NCBI GenBank assembly: GCA_947652115.1
Contig: OX393561.1
Location: 28,104,256 to 28,168,255 of the forward strand
Direction: 5' to 3'
Source of the DNA: Blastomussa wellsi
Lineage: Eukaryota > Cnidaria > Anthozoa > Scleractinia > Plerogyridae
Length of the DNA stretch: 64,000 bases
Shown: positions 35,001 to 46,952 of the stretch, piece by piece
Numbering within the stretch: the first letter of the stretch is position 1
How the letters are laid out: each line of letters begins with the position of its first letter
Position numbers and translations under genes: made by a program
The notes under the pieces: generated by a model
The model's database searches: none
Seen by the model: the letters and a program-made list of their open reading frames with translations, nothing else
What the model was told of the DNA's origin: nothing

Positions 35001-38000
35001 TACTTAACATTGATTGAAATGTGATGGTAAACCTGAGGGTCAAACTATTACAAATAATTTGCCAGAGCACACAGAAAGAACACTGTACATGAAAGCTGTT
35101 TTAAAAGTCCCATCTGACCAGTGATAGGTCTGCCTGCTAACAGATCTTACCAGATATAAGCTTCCTCTATTAGAGTTTTCCCTCCCAGAACATTGCACTT
35201 CAAATAATTGCAGTCAGTGATTAAGGTAGTAGAACTGCTATAAGGTAAAAAAAAAAAACCATCTCCAAAAGTTTGATAACTGAAAAGTTCATGATAAGTT
35301 GTTTTCAAATCAAAAATATTTCGGCTTCACGTCCGCTGCAAGCAGAGATGTCCACAGCCGAAATTTTGTTGTCAAGGCCACCATTTTGAGACACCGTATT
35401 GGATTACAGGAATTCAATTGCGTGGGATCACGTGGAAGATGCGAAAATTATTGTAGTGTGCATATTACCCGCTGTGCTCAACAATCAAAGCCTCGCATTT
35501 CTTTGGTTGCTACGCATCATTGTTTAAATCGCCATATTGAAAATCCGATGCAGGCCGACTTCAAATGAAGATTTCATTGTTTTAATGTCGGCTTTCATGT
35601 TATTATCAAGTCTAAATTGCAGCAGACATTAAGACCACCAGTTCACTCACTAAAATTCAAAATGACGACGAATAAAGAGCATGACATGACAGGAATCAGG
35701 CCTAATTTTGAGGGTTTTAGAGACTATACTGACAAGAAAATCAAGGAAAGAAATGAATAATTTTCGCATCTTTTTATAACTTGGCTGGTTTATTTGCATA
35801 ATGTTGTGGAAATGCTCCTTCAATACCCGGGATGTAGCAGGCATTCTGGAGTGAATTATTGTAGCTGAAAGTCAACGACATTTCAAATTATTTTGAGCAT
35901 GATATCTCAAGAACATTTTGCTGGCATATCCCGGGAATTTAAAGGTAACTTAATATTCTAAGCATGAATTGGTTTCAATGTTTATTTTTCCCACAACTAA
36001 CAAGGAAATCCATAAATCTGCAATCTTTTTAGATGCTACATGTATATAATTAATAGGTAATAGGACTACTATTTGGCAGTTTGAGGAAAATTTTGAATCC
36101 AATTATTTCCAAATTGGACAAGCATGTAGTCCTGTTACCAATTAATTATATAGCATCCAAAAATATATGAACATGGCAAATGTTTCGCTCTCCAAACTAG
36201 TTCTTCTTGACAATTGATTGGTTTATGGAAGGTATCCAGATTTTTCGTAAATTGGACAGTTTGAGCAAAAACTGTCCAATTTATTTTATACCTGGGCAGT
36301 TGCCAAAAATTAACAATAATGTTGACAATAATGGATTTTGATGTAGCCATATGATTAAAATAGGAATTCACATGTATGTTGTGAAAATTGACACCTCACA
36401 TATTAATTTTCTGAATTTTCAAGTCTTGGTTACTAAGTGTATATAAGTTTAATTTCTTAAAATTATTTGACATTGATTTATGAAGATACTAGTTTTCAAA
36501 ATGGACATTCTTATAGTAGTTCTACCACCTTTAGTTTGAAAGTAAGCTGCAAATCAAAGCAACAAATCAGGTCACCTTTTCAGTGTATAATTATTGTTGT
36601 TGTCAACTTCTTTCCAAATATTTTTTGAGACTGCGTATAAGTCCCCAGTTATAAGCACATCCATCCCCTTTTTAATGCCCCAGGCTATCAGCTAACAACT
36701 GGCATTTGAAGGAACAGATTTATAATATTGTTCAACACAATGCTATTATTGTGGCAGGAATAGACCAATTCCGATATATTAAATCCTTACATGGTGCCGA
36801 GGCTTAGGGGAATAAAACAAAAGAAATTATTTATTCATCCGTAAGCCTCGATGCAAAATCTTTTGTTTTATTCCCCTGAGCCTCGGTGACATGTTCCAAT
36901 ATTAATATATCGGAATTGGTCTATTATTCACCTTTCAAAAATGACTAACTGGTAGCAAAATACATCAGCTTTTTCGTTTTCATTAAATTTCTAGCGCAAA
37001 ATTTAATTTTGCTATTTTGGATGGTATAACATTTCTTTCAATATCAACATCAAACTTTTGCAGTGTGGTAAAAAATGTCATGCAGTTATGGTAATTAGTC
37101 TTGTTGGTGTGTTGCAGGCTGAAGGAGAAGGTGATGATCAGGCAAAAGAAGAAGATAAAGGCGATGAAGGTATGGAGTTTGCTTTTCCATGTGGTAACTA
37201 CTGATTGATTGCAACAGTCACTGTGTTTCATTTTCCATTCATTTAGAAGAGGAAGGTGGTGAAGAAGATGATACTCCCAAGCCAGACTGGAAACCTCCTC
37301 CAGTTATTCTTAAAGAGGAGAACAGAACTGGCACAAACAAGAGAACTTTCTTCGTCACAACTGAGCGTAGGTTCTTTACAGCGCGATACGCCTTAGTGTG
37401 GCCACCTAAAAGTTGTTTTGGCTAGTTATAATTAGCCAACCAGAGAGTGTGAATTTGTTTGAGCTGTCCCGCCTCCTGGAAATGTTCAAAGCTGTTGTCA
37501 TGAAACCTGTTGCGTTTTTAACAAGGAGGTTGGACAACTCAACAAATAAGAACTCAGTAAAAATGACCTAGCTCTCCATGAGTTCTCGTAGCTCAGTTGA
37601 TAGAGCGGCCGCCCGGTGTTCGGGAGGTCATTGGTTCGATTCCTGTCAGGGGCTCAGAAGTTTTCTTTGTCCCACGCTCGTGTCATGTTGATTAATTTAA
37701 GTAGTAAGGGGGGATGGTTTAGGACGTAACCGAGCAGAAGTGAGGGGTTTGGGTCACAGGACTGAGAAAAAGCGTTTCAATAAAATGACGTCATGATGAG
37801 AATCAAAGTAATTGAGCATGCAAGAAAACTATCTGTAATCCGCCATTTTGTTTTTTTCGTCACACAAATAAAAATCACGCAAAATTATAAAACAAAGATT
37901 GTATTTTCAAACAAATCCCTTCCTTTATAATTAATCAGAATGTCGTGCGCTTTGATATGTTAATCGATAGTGTACCCCCTGTCTGTTTCCCTATAATTAA

Positions 38001-41000
38001 TCTGAATGCCGCTCACTTTGATACGCTAATGAATGGTATACCTCATATCCCTTTCCCATACAATTAATCACAATTTCGTACGCCTTCGATACGTTAATGA
38101 ATGGTATATTGTACTGAGAGGTAAATGGTCAGGAAGGGTATCCCCCACCTTTGACATGTGCCAGTTCTTGGTTCCTGAGAACGATTCTCCCGGCTCTTAT
38201 AAATAGGTGATTCAAATGGATTGAAAATAAAGAAATGGAAAGCACAAGACATGATATTTTGTTGAACACTTTTTATTGGTTAACATTTAAATACTTTCGA
38301 TCACATGCACAATCGTCTCCCTTTTCTCCGTTCACTTCTAAGTCCCNNNNNNNNNNNNNNNNNNNNNNNNNNNNNNNNNNNNNNNNNNNNNNNNNNNNNN
38401 NNNNNNNNNNNNNNNNNNNNNNNNNNNNNNNNNNNNNNNNNNNNNNNNNNNNNNNNNNNNNNNNNNNNNNNNNNNNNNNNNNNNNNNNNNNNNNNNNNNN
38501 NNNNNNNNNNNNNNNNNNNNNNNNNNNNNNNNNNNNNNNNNNNNNNGAGGAAAAACACAAAATGGCGGATTACAAATAGTTTTCTTGCATGCTCAATTAC
38601 TTTGATTCTCATCGTGACATCATTTTATTGAAACGTTTTTTCTCATTCTATATGCAACATGGTCCTGTGACCCAAACCCCTCACTTCTGCTTGGTTACGT
38701 CCTAAACCGTCTCCCCTTACTACTAATTAATCTTTCACAACTCAAACAAATTCACACTCTCTGATTGGCTTGTCAAGAAAGTTTGTTGGGTTGCCATGCT
38801 AAGGTGCATCACGTTGAAACTCACTTTTTTCATTTTAAAATGTTTTGTTAAATTATACTTAATAATAATAACAACAACAACAACAGTAATAATAATATTA
38901 ATAAAAACCAAAGTTGTACCAATTCTAGTGGGGGCTTTAGGAAAATAAATTTAAAGGGTATAGGAGTAGACACATCAATTACCCCAGTCCAGACGTCTGC
39001 ATTGCTGGGATCAGCAAGGATATTAAGAAAAGTATTGGAAATGTAATGGACAGGAAGAAGAAACATTTTGGTGTTCCTTGGCAACTTGTTGTTGCTCGGC
39101 ACCATGACTTTACCAATATGCTTTAAGAACTTAACTCAGCTGAGCAGTATGATAATGACAATAATAACAATGATAACAATAATAATAGTTTAAAAATTGA
39201 TATATTTTGCAGTATGCCTATTGTGACTGCCTACCTTCCTACCTAGTACAATTTTGTTTCATCGTCATCTTCCTGAGTTTACACTATGATTTTTAAACAC
39301 CAGCCACTGTCCAATCCCTTTATCCTAATTTGGAAATTATGTATACCTCAAACATGAAACTATTCCAATCATAAGGATAAGATGAGCCAGTTGTGGCTCA
39401 AAGGTGGCAACTGTGGCACTTGACTCCATCCCCCCCTATAACATTAGCTAACATTGGGTCAACTTGCCATGGCTAACAATGTATAGTGTATTTTTTGAAC
39501 ACAGATTTTGATGTACGGGTATGATTATTTGATTGTATAATTTGATGATAATTATAATTATCGTATTATGTAGTTTGTAATAGCGAAGTGTCGGGGCGTG
39601 GTGGCCTAATGGTAAGTGTGCTGCAAACAGCCCGGGTTCAAGCCCTGGCACTGCGTTCTGTTCTTGGGAAGACACTTTACTCTCACAGTGCCTCTCTCCA
39701 CCCAGGTGTATAAATGGGTACCAGTGAATTGTTTGGGCAACCTAACAGAATTCTGGGGAGTAACCTGTGATGGACTAGTCATAATACTTGTAGCCACTTC
39801 ATGCTACAGAAACTGGAGTTAAGTGCCAGCAGCTACATGTATGAGTCAGTTTGGCTTTTTTACTGTATGTCTAAAAATAGAATGCAAATTGCTGGCCCCA
39901 GCAAGACTCTTTAACCATTAGTACGTTCTGAGAGAAAAGTTTGAATGTTTTCTTGAGTCTTGTCTGAGTCATAATGTCTCTTGCACGCTTCATTATTCAT
40001 GTGTATTTAAGCAATAGAGACGGGGGTGTCGACTCTAAGAAAGCCTGTTTCGGGAGAAAAACGAAATTCTTTCCGGGAATCTGAAAATTTTGCTGGGAAA
40101 AGGGGGACTCAGGAAATTTTTGGGGAAACAAGAAGTGATGAAACTTAAGTCTTGGGAAGGCTGAGATTTTTTCGAGAATGTCTCCAAAACTTTCGGAACG
40201 ATATTCCAAATTTTCGGGATGACCCCATTTACACATAGCACTGCTCAAACAGCATTTGTTAGAGTTGTCACTCCCTTTAATAGAGGACTTTGTTCATGTT
40301 TACATAGCCTCATTTAAACATGAGATGGTTTGGGAGAAATCAAGACAGTTATGCACGAAACTAAAACATCACGACCGTGTGTACATACATATAGTCTCAT
40401 CTAAAGCTAATGAAAGCATGTGTCATATCTTGTTTTTATATTTTAGCTGGTAAGCCGTGGATAAAGCTTTCAGCTGTAACTCCTGCACAGATAGTTGCTG
40501 CTAGATCTATCAAGAAATTCTTTACTGGAAGGCTCGATGCTCCGGTAAGATGTTACTTCATATGTATTGGACGGAGTTTAAAAATTATAATTTGGCAACA
40601 ACATCTTGAAGATTGTGTTGATTTGGTCCCGGGGGACTCCCCTATGAAAATGAGGGGTTGCTCGTCATACCTTTTAGCGGGTAAAATTGATGGATTGGTA
40701 CCGCTTAGGGTACTTTAACCTATAATTACCACCGCTAGAATTGTTGCAGTACCTTTTAGGGTATTGAGCCAAGAAATGACTGGAACGGTCTTTGACTCCG
40801 CTGATTTTTATTTGAGGTTTTATGTGGTACCTTTTAGAGTTGGGGACCACGCCCACTAATCGAGATTCTGGTACCTTTTAGGGGTTCTTTTCAAAATTTC
40901 CGACGAGACAGATGGCTTAAGGACATCTTTAATATTTTACCCAGTGTAAATTATTGCAAAACTGTAGTCAGGGCCAAATGAGGATGACAGTTGTTGCGGG

Positions 41001-44000
41001 TTCAAGATCTCGCTCTTGTTTGGCCTGAAACTCTCATACACCCTCATTGACTCGCATGCGCTCTCATTGAGTTTGAATGTGTTCGCATTTTTCATGAGAG
41101 TCTGAGAGTTCGTTTTCCCCGAGTTGATGAGAGTTGACGCAAACTCTCATGAGATTCATCGCACATCATCTCTCATCCTCGTTTGCCCCAAGTCGTTGTG
41201 AGCCTCGCTCTAACCTTCAAACACAGCGCTCGTTCTGACAAAATACTCCTGTACAGCAACTAGATGCGCGTTAGAAGCTGTGAAGACGATCACTAGATTA
41301 ACAAAAAAGACTGGCAACCTTTAGATAGTCGTACGAATACGATAATTGAATTCCCGGTCCTCACTCCTCCCCACTGCCTGACCGTTATAAAGGAAAAGGT
41401 CTTGTAGTATGAGATTGGTCTAAACCATTAGCACAAAGCTTGAAAAGTCGTACTCGTAATCAATCTCGTACTCATACTCCGATCTAAAGGTCGTTACTGC
41501 TTTAAAGTCAAATGAGAGAAAGAAGAACAGGAAGAATTCTTGTTTAATCAGTATTACACAATACTAAGCAATTACACCAAGACGCAGTAACCTCTTTAGT
41601 TTGCTAAACAAGAAACCCAAACTTCTCGCGTACCCGGCCACTATAGCGGGCTTATTGAGAAAATTATTTACAATTTCAGCGAGCTTGACGTTTCTGTCGG
41701 CTAAATTTTCTCCGATTCTGATTGGTTTAACACGTGACGCGATAGCTGGTGTTCATCCGCGGAGTGCCCGTCCGAGGAAAAGTATCGTTCGTGAAAATTT
41801 TTGGTAAATAAGCGGGCGTACGGACAAAAAGCTTCTGCATTTAGTGGATTTCTTGTGTGGTTTTGCGTTTTCGTTTATTACATTTCGGCTAATTGAAGAC
41901 CCTCGTTTTTGGAATGGGCGCGTGGATGAAAAGTTAGTGGTGAATAATAAATACAATAGAGTGTCTCGGAACTATTTGTCTGATAGTTGCGCCTTCTGTT
42001 CGCTAGCAAATTAGTTTTAAGAACATCCGATTTCCGCGGGAAGGTAAAGCGGTCAGAAATTACAGTGCTTGTATGGGAATCGGATGGTAAATACCTTTTT
42101 TGTACAATTTATGAATCTCAACATTAAAATACTATGCAGAAGATTGTATTCATCAAGTTTGAAGGATGTAACCGGCCTGCGAATAGGCTCCACCACCGCC
42201 CGAGTGTTCGCGAAGCCTATCCGCAGGCTAGGATGTAGCTGGGATAGAAGACGCTCATTCAAGTTTTTAATTTTGCATATATTTGTCTGTAATTTTATTT
42301 CCTGCGAACCGCGTCAATTTACAGACAAATGCATGGAAAATTGAAAATCAACTGAGCGTCTTCTATCCAAGCTACATCCTTCAAAATTGGTGAATACATT
42401 CTTCTGACTCTTCTGCGTAGTATTTTAACGTTGTGATTCATAAATTGAGCAGCCTTTATTTCTTAAAAACAATTATTCAACATCAGATTCTCCGACATAC
42501 AAATACTAATTCCTGGCCGCTTTGCCTACCCGTCAAGATGACGTCGAAAACCGTGATAAGACCTATTGCGTTACGATTTTAGCCGTTTGGGCCATAGGAA
42601 AGAGGAATACTTCAAAACATGGAAAGAATGAACAAAAGTATCTTACATTAGGAACTCAAGGAATCTTACACAGGAATGTATTGAACACCCATATTACCTC
42701 GTGACACCAGGCAAAAATCACCCTCAAATGCCACTGGAAAGTTAGCGACCGTTAGTGTACAAAGCTTGTTCAAATACTGATACCATGTCATGGCTAGTTC
42801 AAGTTTATTGCACAAATTTATTGCTAAATAAATTACTAATTGTTTCCTTTACAGATCGTGAGTTATCCACCATTTCCAGGAAATGAAATGAATTATCTGA
42901 GGGCGCAGATTGCACGAATTTCAGCTGGTGCTCAGATAAGTCCTGCGGGCTATTACATGTTTGAAGAGGAGGAAGAAGAGGAGGACGAGGGAGAAGGTAA
43001 CTTCACGAAATTTTCGCGATTTTGACGGTCGCGTATTTTGCGACACCTTATTTTCGCGATTTTACCAACGTTATAAGTTTGACTGTTTCCTTCTTTTTTG
43101 AATTACGATAAAACGACTTTACACAGAAACAACAACACTAACAAAAGCAAAACGATTTTGTTGCGTCAACAGCGAAGTAAACAGTTCTCGGAAGCCATTC
43201 ATATTTTTTGTATACTCTTTCTTATAAAAATGTAAGAATCTTTTTATAAGTAGGTCGAGACTGAGAAAAGCAAAAATTTAATAACATCCTTCTTTATTTT
43301 CGCGCAATCTTACGTTCGTGACACTTAAATTTTGTGATTTTTTTTAAATCGCGAAGTTCGCGAAATTAAAGTGTCGTGAAAATTTCATGTATTGGTAATG
43401 GCCGTTTTTATGCTAGAGACGTTAAAGCCGTCTAGACGTCTTTAACGTCTAAGACGTCAAAGACGTCTAGTATAAAAACGGGACGCATTAAACAGACTGC
43501 TTTTCAGAAAAACAGAAATAAAAAAACAAAAAAGACTGGGTTCTACACTCGGAGGACACTGGACACGAGTAAACTTTTCACGCGCATTTACGAACAAATC
43601 GACTTGCAACTTGCTGGAAACATGGCCATTCAGGTTCATCCACAGCAGCTTTTCCACTCCCTGTCTTCGCCCTTTCTGTGTATTTTCGCCACTGATCCTT
43701 TAACCATTTGTACTTTGCTCTAAGCTTTACAACTGACGTATCGATCTCCCGAATCGCTTTCCCTTTCTTAGAACTAGACGAGCATGCGTTCTCCTTCTGT
43801 AAACGACCATCGAGCTCTTTCTTAATATCTTCAAAAATATGAAGATTTGATGACTTTTTGAGTGCCAGAGTCTCCAAAGACAATGCAAATTCAGTTTCGT
43901 CGTCAGCAAGAACAGCTGCAAATACTTTAAAGTGCCTATGAAGTAAAAAATATCTTAAGCCTATTTGAAAGTCTTTACAAAATGAGGAAGAATGGTGTTT

Positions 44001-46918
44001 TTGTTTTTTTAATATCTTGTTTCATTCCAGAGATATTCACGTTTTTGTATTATGCAAATGAGATCACCGATGACGTCATTAGTGGTTCCAGTGTGGGGTC
44101 AAAACACAAAGTGAAGAATATCTTTACAAATAATAAAGCAATGCAGTTGAAACTTGGCATGCTTATTGTACCCTAAGAAATACACCACTTGGTGCCTATT
44201 TTGATGTTGCTATGGTAACGCTTTTGGTTCCAGTCTCTTTCCTCTCTGAATGCATTATTGCTATTTGTGGCTTTGAAATAAGAGGTACATGAACCTATTA
44301 AAACATGTACAATGTCCACATTGCACTAGGTCTCCTCATTACCGTTTTGGAAGTGGACAATGTTTGGTAGACATAAAAACAGTAATTGTCATTGCCGCAT
44401 AAAAGAGATCTCTATCCAAAAGTTGTTGCCATAGCAACATCAAAATTGTCACCATGTTGTGTATGTCTTAAGGTACAATACTCATGCCAAGTTTCAACTG
44501 CATTGCTATATCATTTGTAAAGATATTCTTCACTTTGTGATTTGACCCCACATTGGAACCACTAATGACGTCATCAGTTATCTAATTTGCATAACACAAA
44601 AACTGGAATATCTCTGTAACGAAATAAGATATTAAAAAAAGAAAAACACCATCCTTCCCCATTTTTGACGGGCTTTCAAATAAGCTTAACATTTTTTACT
44701 TCATAGGCACTTTAAGTTCACTTTCACTCCACTTTCTGCTCCGAGACTCTTTGGCCGCCATGTTGTTTTGCGTTGAGCCTCGATATCAGGATGAAAAGCT
44801 GACTAGTTCCAGTCGTCTCGGGACGAGGCAGACGTTAAAGGCGTCCAAGTTAACGGCGTCCCGTTTTTATGCTAGACGCCTTTAACGTCTGAGACGTTAA
44901 AGCGGTCTGTTAAGGGCATCGTTTAGACGCTCTTACGAGAAGACGTTAAAGCTGTCAGACGTCAAAGCTGTCTGTCTAAATTACCGTTTTTATGCTAGAC
45001 GTTAAAGTCGTCTCGAGACAGCTTTAACGTCTCGGACGGCTTTAACGTCTCTAGCATAAAAACGGCCAAAAAGGTAATTTTACTCTTGAATATGAGCGCT
45101 CGGTAATATTATATTTATTTGCTCGAATTTTCTCTTACTTGGCTTCGCGAAATCTACATCGGTTAATAAGGACACATGTAACTCGGGCGATATGCTCAGT
45201 CTTTGTAGATCGCGGTCATCTGCGCATTGAATATTTTCATTTGTTTCGATTATGGGCCATCCCCGATGCTAATTGAAATTGAAAGCTTTTATAGGTTAAT
45301 GCGGTTTAACTTCTTAACTTATTAACTTCACGGTTACTATTTAAAAATTAGACTTGAAGCCCAACTTTTCTATGAGTTTAGTCAACCCTCGTTTTTTAAA
45401 AGCCTTTGAAAGAATGTTCCATGTGCAGTGGATTTCAAATTTAAACATAACTTTGGTGGTTTAACATACCCTGGTCTCCTCTTGTCTAAATAGTTACTGT
45501 ATAAAAGAGGAACTACCATCAATTTATTGCAAATTGAAATTTTAGAAACTATCTCGCAGTGTTTGGACGCATTCTACTCTCACGGATGAAACTGGTTACA
45601 AACATGCATTGTCTGCTAGATAAGCTGATAACTTGATATCAAATAGTTTCAGTAGATGTATCAACCAATCTGGCAGTGTTATAAAATGTGATTGAATTGT
45701 TTTTGGCAGTGCGCGATTCCTACATGTTGAATGTTGATTTTGAGGGAATTAGTGTGAGAGAGCTGGCTGATCCATCACTTCACAACTGGGTTCATCATGT
45801 ACAACATATATTACCACAGGTAAATTACCATAAACTACAGACATGAAACACCGCGTTAATGTTCATAAGTAACATTTCATTAATTAGATTTTGTTCAAAT
45901 GGCGAAGTGACGACAATCGATATAGAATATTTTTACAAACAGACGTGAGCTTGTTGTGGTACGTCATGTAATCGACCACGATTTTCTTCATCACATTGTC
46001 AAATGAGGCCACCGAAAAAACTCGTGGTCGATTCCAGGACCGTACCACAACAAGCTAACGTCTATTTGTTTTTACCATAACAAAACAAAGCCATGTGGCG
46101 AAGGCTTGCTTTCACAAAGTAAAAGTGCGAGCGAACCCGAAATAATTTTCTAAAAACGAGTCGAAACTTACAGTTCAAACTACGTAAAGTAACTCAAAAC
46201 CAAAATGAAGAAACGTATTTTTATCAACTAACCTTTATTCCATTCGGAAATTTTCGAAAACCAGGTGAATTAATACAAAGTTCAGTCCCATCCGTGGGAG
46301 GCGCAGTGGCCTAATGGTTAGTGCACTGGACTCCTGATCGGATGGTCCGGGTTTGAGCCTCTAGCCGGGGCACTGCGTTGTGTTCTTGGGCAAGACACTC
46401 TACTCTCACAGTGCCTCTCTTCACCCAGGTGTATAAATGGGTACCGGCGAATTTAATTTAGCATTGCATCCAGGGGGGAGTAGATATACTCTCTGTCGCT
46501 TCATGCTACAGAAACCGGGATAAGCTCCGGCCTGATGGGCCACTAGGCTTCGACTTCAGAATAACCTTACCTCAGTTCCGTCCATTCGCGGTACCTCGGC
46601 AGAACACGGCAAAAATAAACGATCCCATTCAACGAGTTTCACGTCAAACTTTGGTGTTTTCCTTTCACAGATTAATTCAATCCGAATCCATATTCATCTT
46701 GAAAACGAATTTGATGATTTCCTCTTTAAAGGAGTCCCTTTGGATGCAATCTGTTGCATATTTCTGAGAACTGACAGCACCGAAGACTGTACACAGTTTG
46801 AGCGCGCGCGTGAGGCGTCATTCTACGTCATCGTGTTTCGATGAATTTTTCGACCGCGAACATTAGCCAATGAGCGCGCGAGAATTTTTGCAGTTATGGT
46901 AAAAATTATAATTGATCA

Positions 46919-46952
<34 letters not shown>

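Larger units (their letters stand above)
37378..38815. repeat. Inverted-repeat element in RSPH4A intron 9, interrupted by a SINE and an assembly gap
   Basis: The left arm (about 37378-37463 and 37694-37870) and right arm (38547-38815) match inverted: GAGAGTGTGAATTTGTTTGAG, GGTTTAGGACGTAACC, GAGCATGCAAGAAAACTAT and more. The left arm is split by about 230 bases absent from the right arm. The centre includes 200 unknown bases. The element starts roughly 12 bases after the exon end at 37366. Confidence 0.65.
43400..45067. mobile_element. Foldback-like element built of GACGTTAAAG units, RSPH4A intron 11
   Basis: The ends are GGCCGTTTTTATGCTAGAGACGTTAAAG and its inverse. Arms are made of many direct and inverted copies of GACGTTAAAG/CTTTAACGTC, and CCGTTTTTATGCTAGACG recurs internally at about 44866 and 44984. 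The core carries a Myb/SANT-like open frame (44761-43578) interrupted by a TTAA MITE. A Harbinger-type origin is possible because those elements encode Myb-like proteins. Confidence 0.65.

Noticed and set aside
37589..37665. Functional tRNA gene
   Set aside because: A- and B-box-like sequences exist, but the anticodon and acceptor arms do not pair properly and the unit is an insertion inside another repeat; read as a SINE head.
38235..38631. Open frames spanning the gap
   Set aside because: They are produced by unknown bases.
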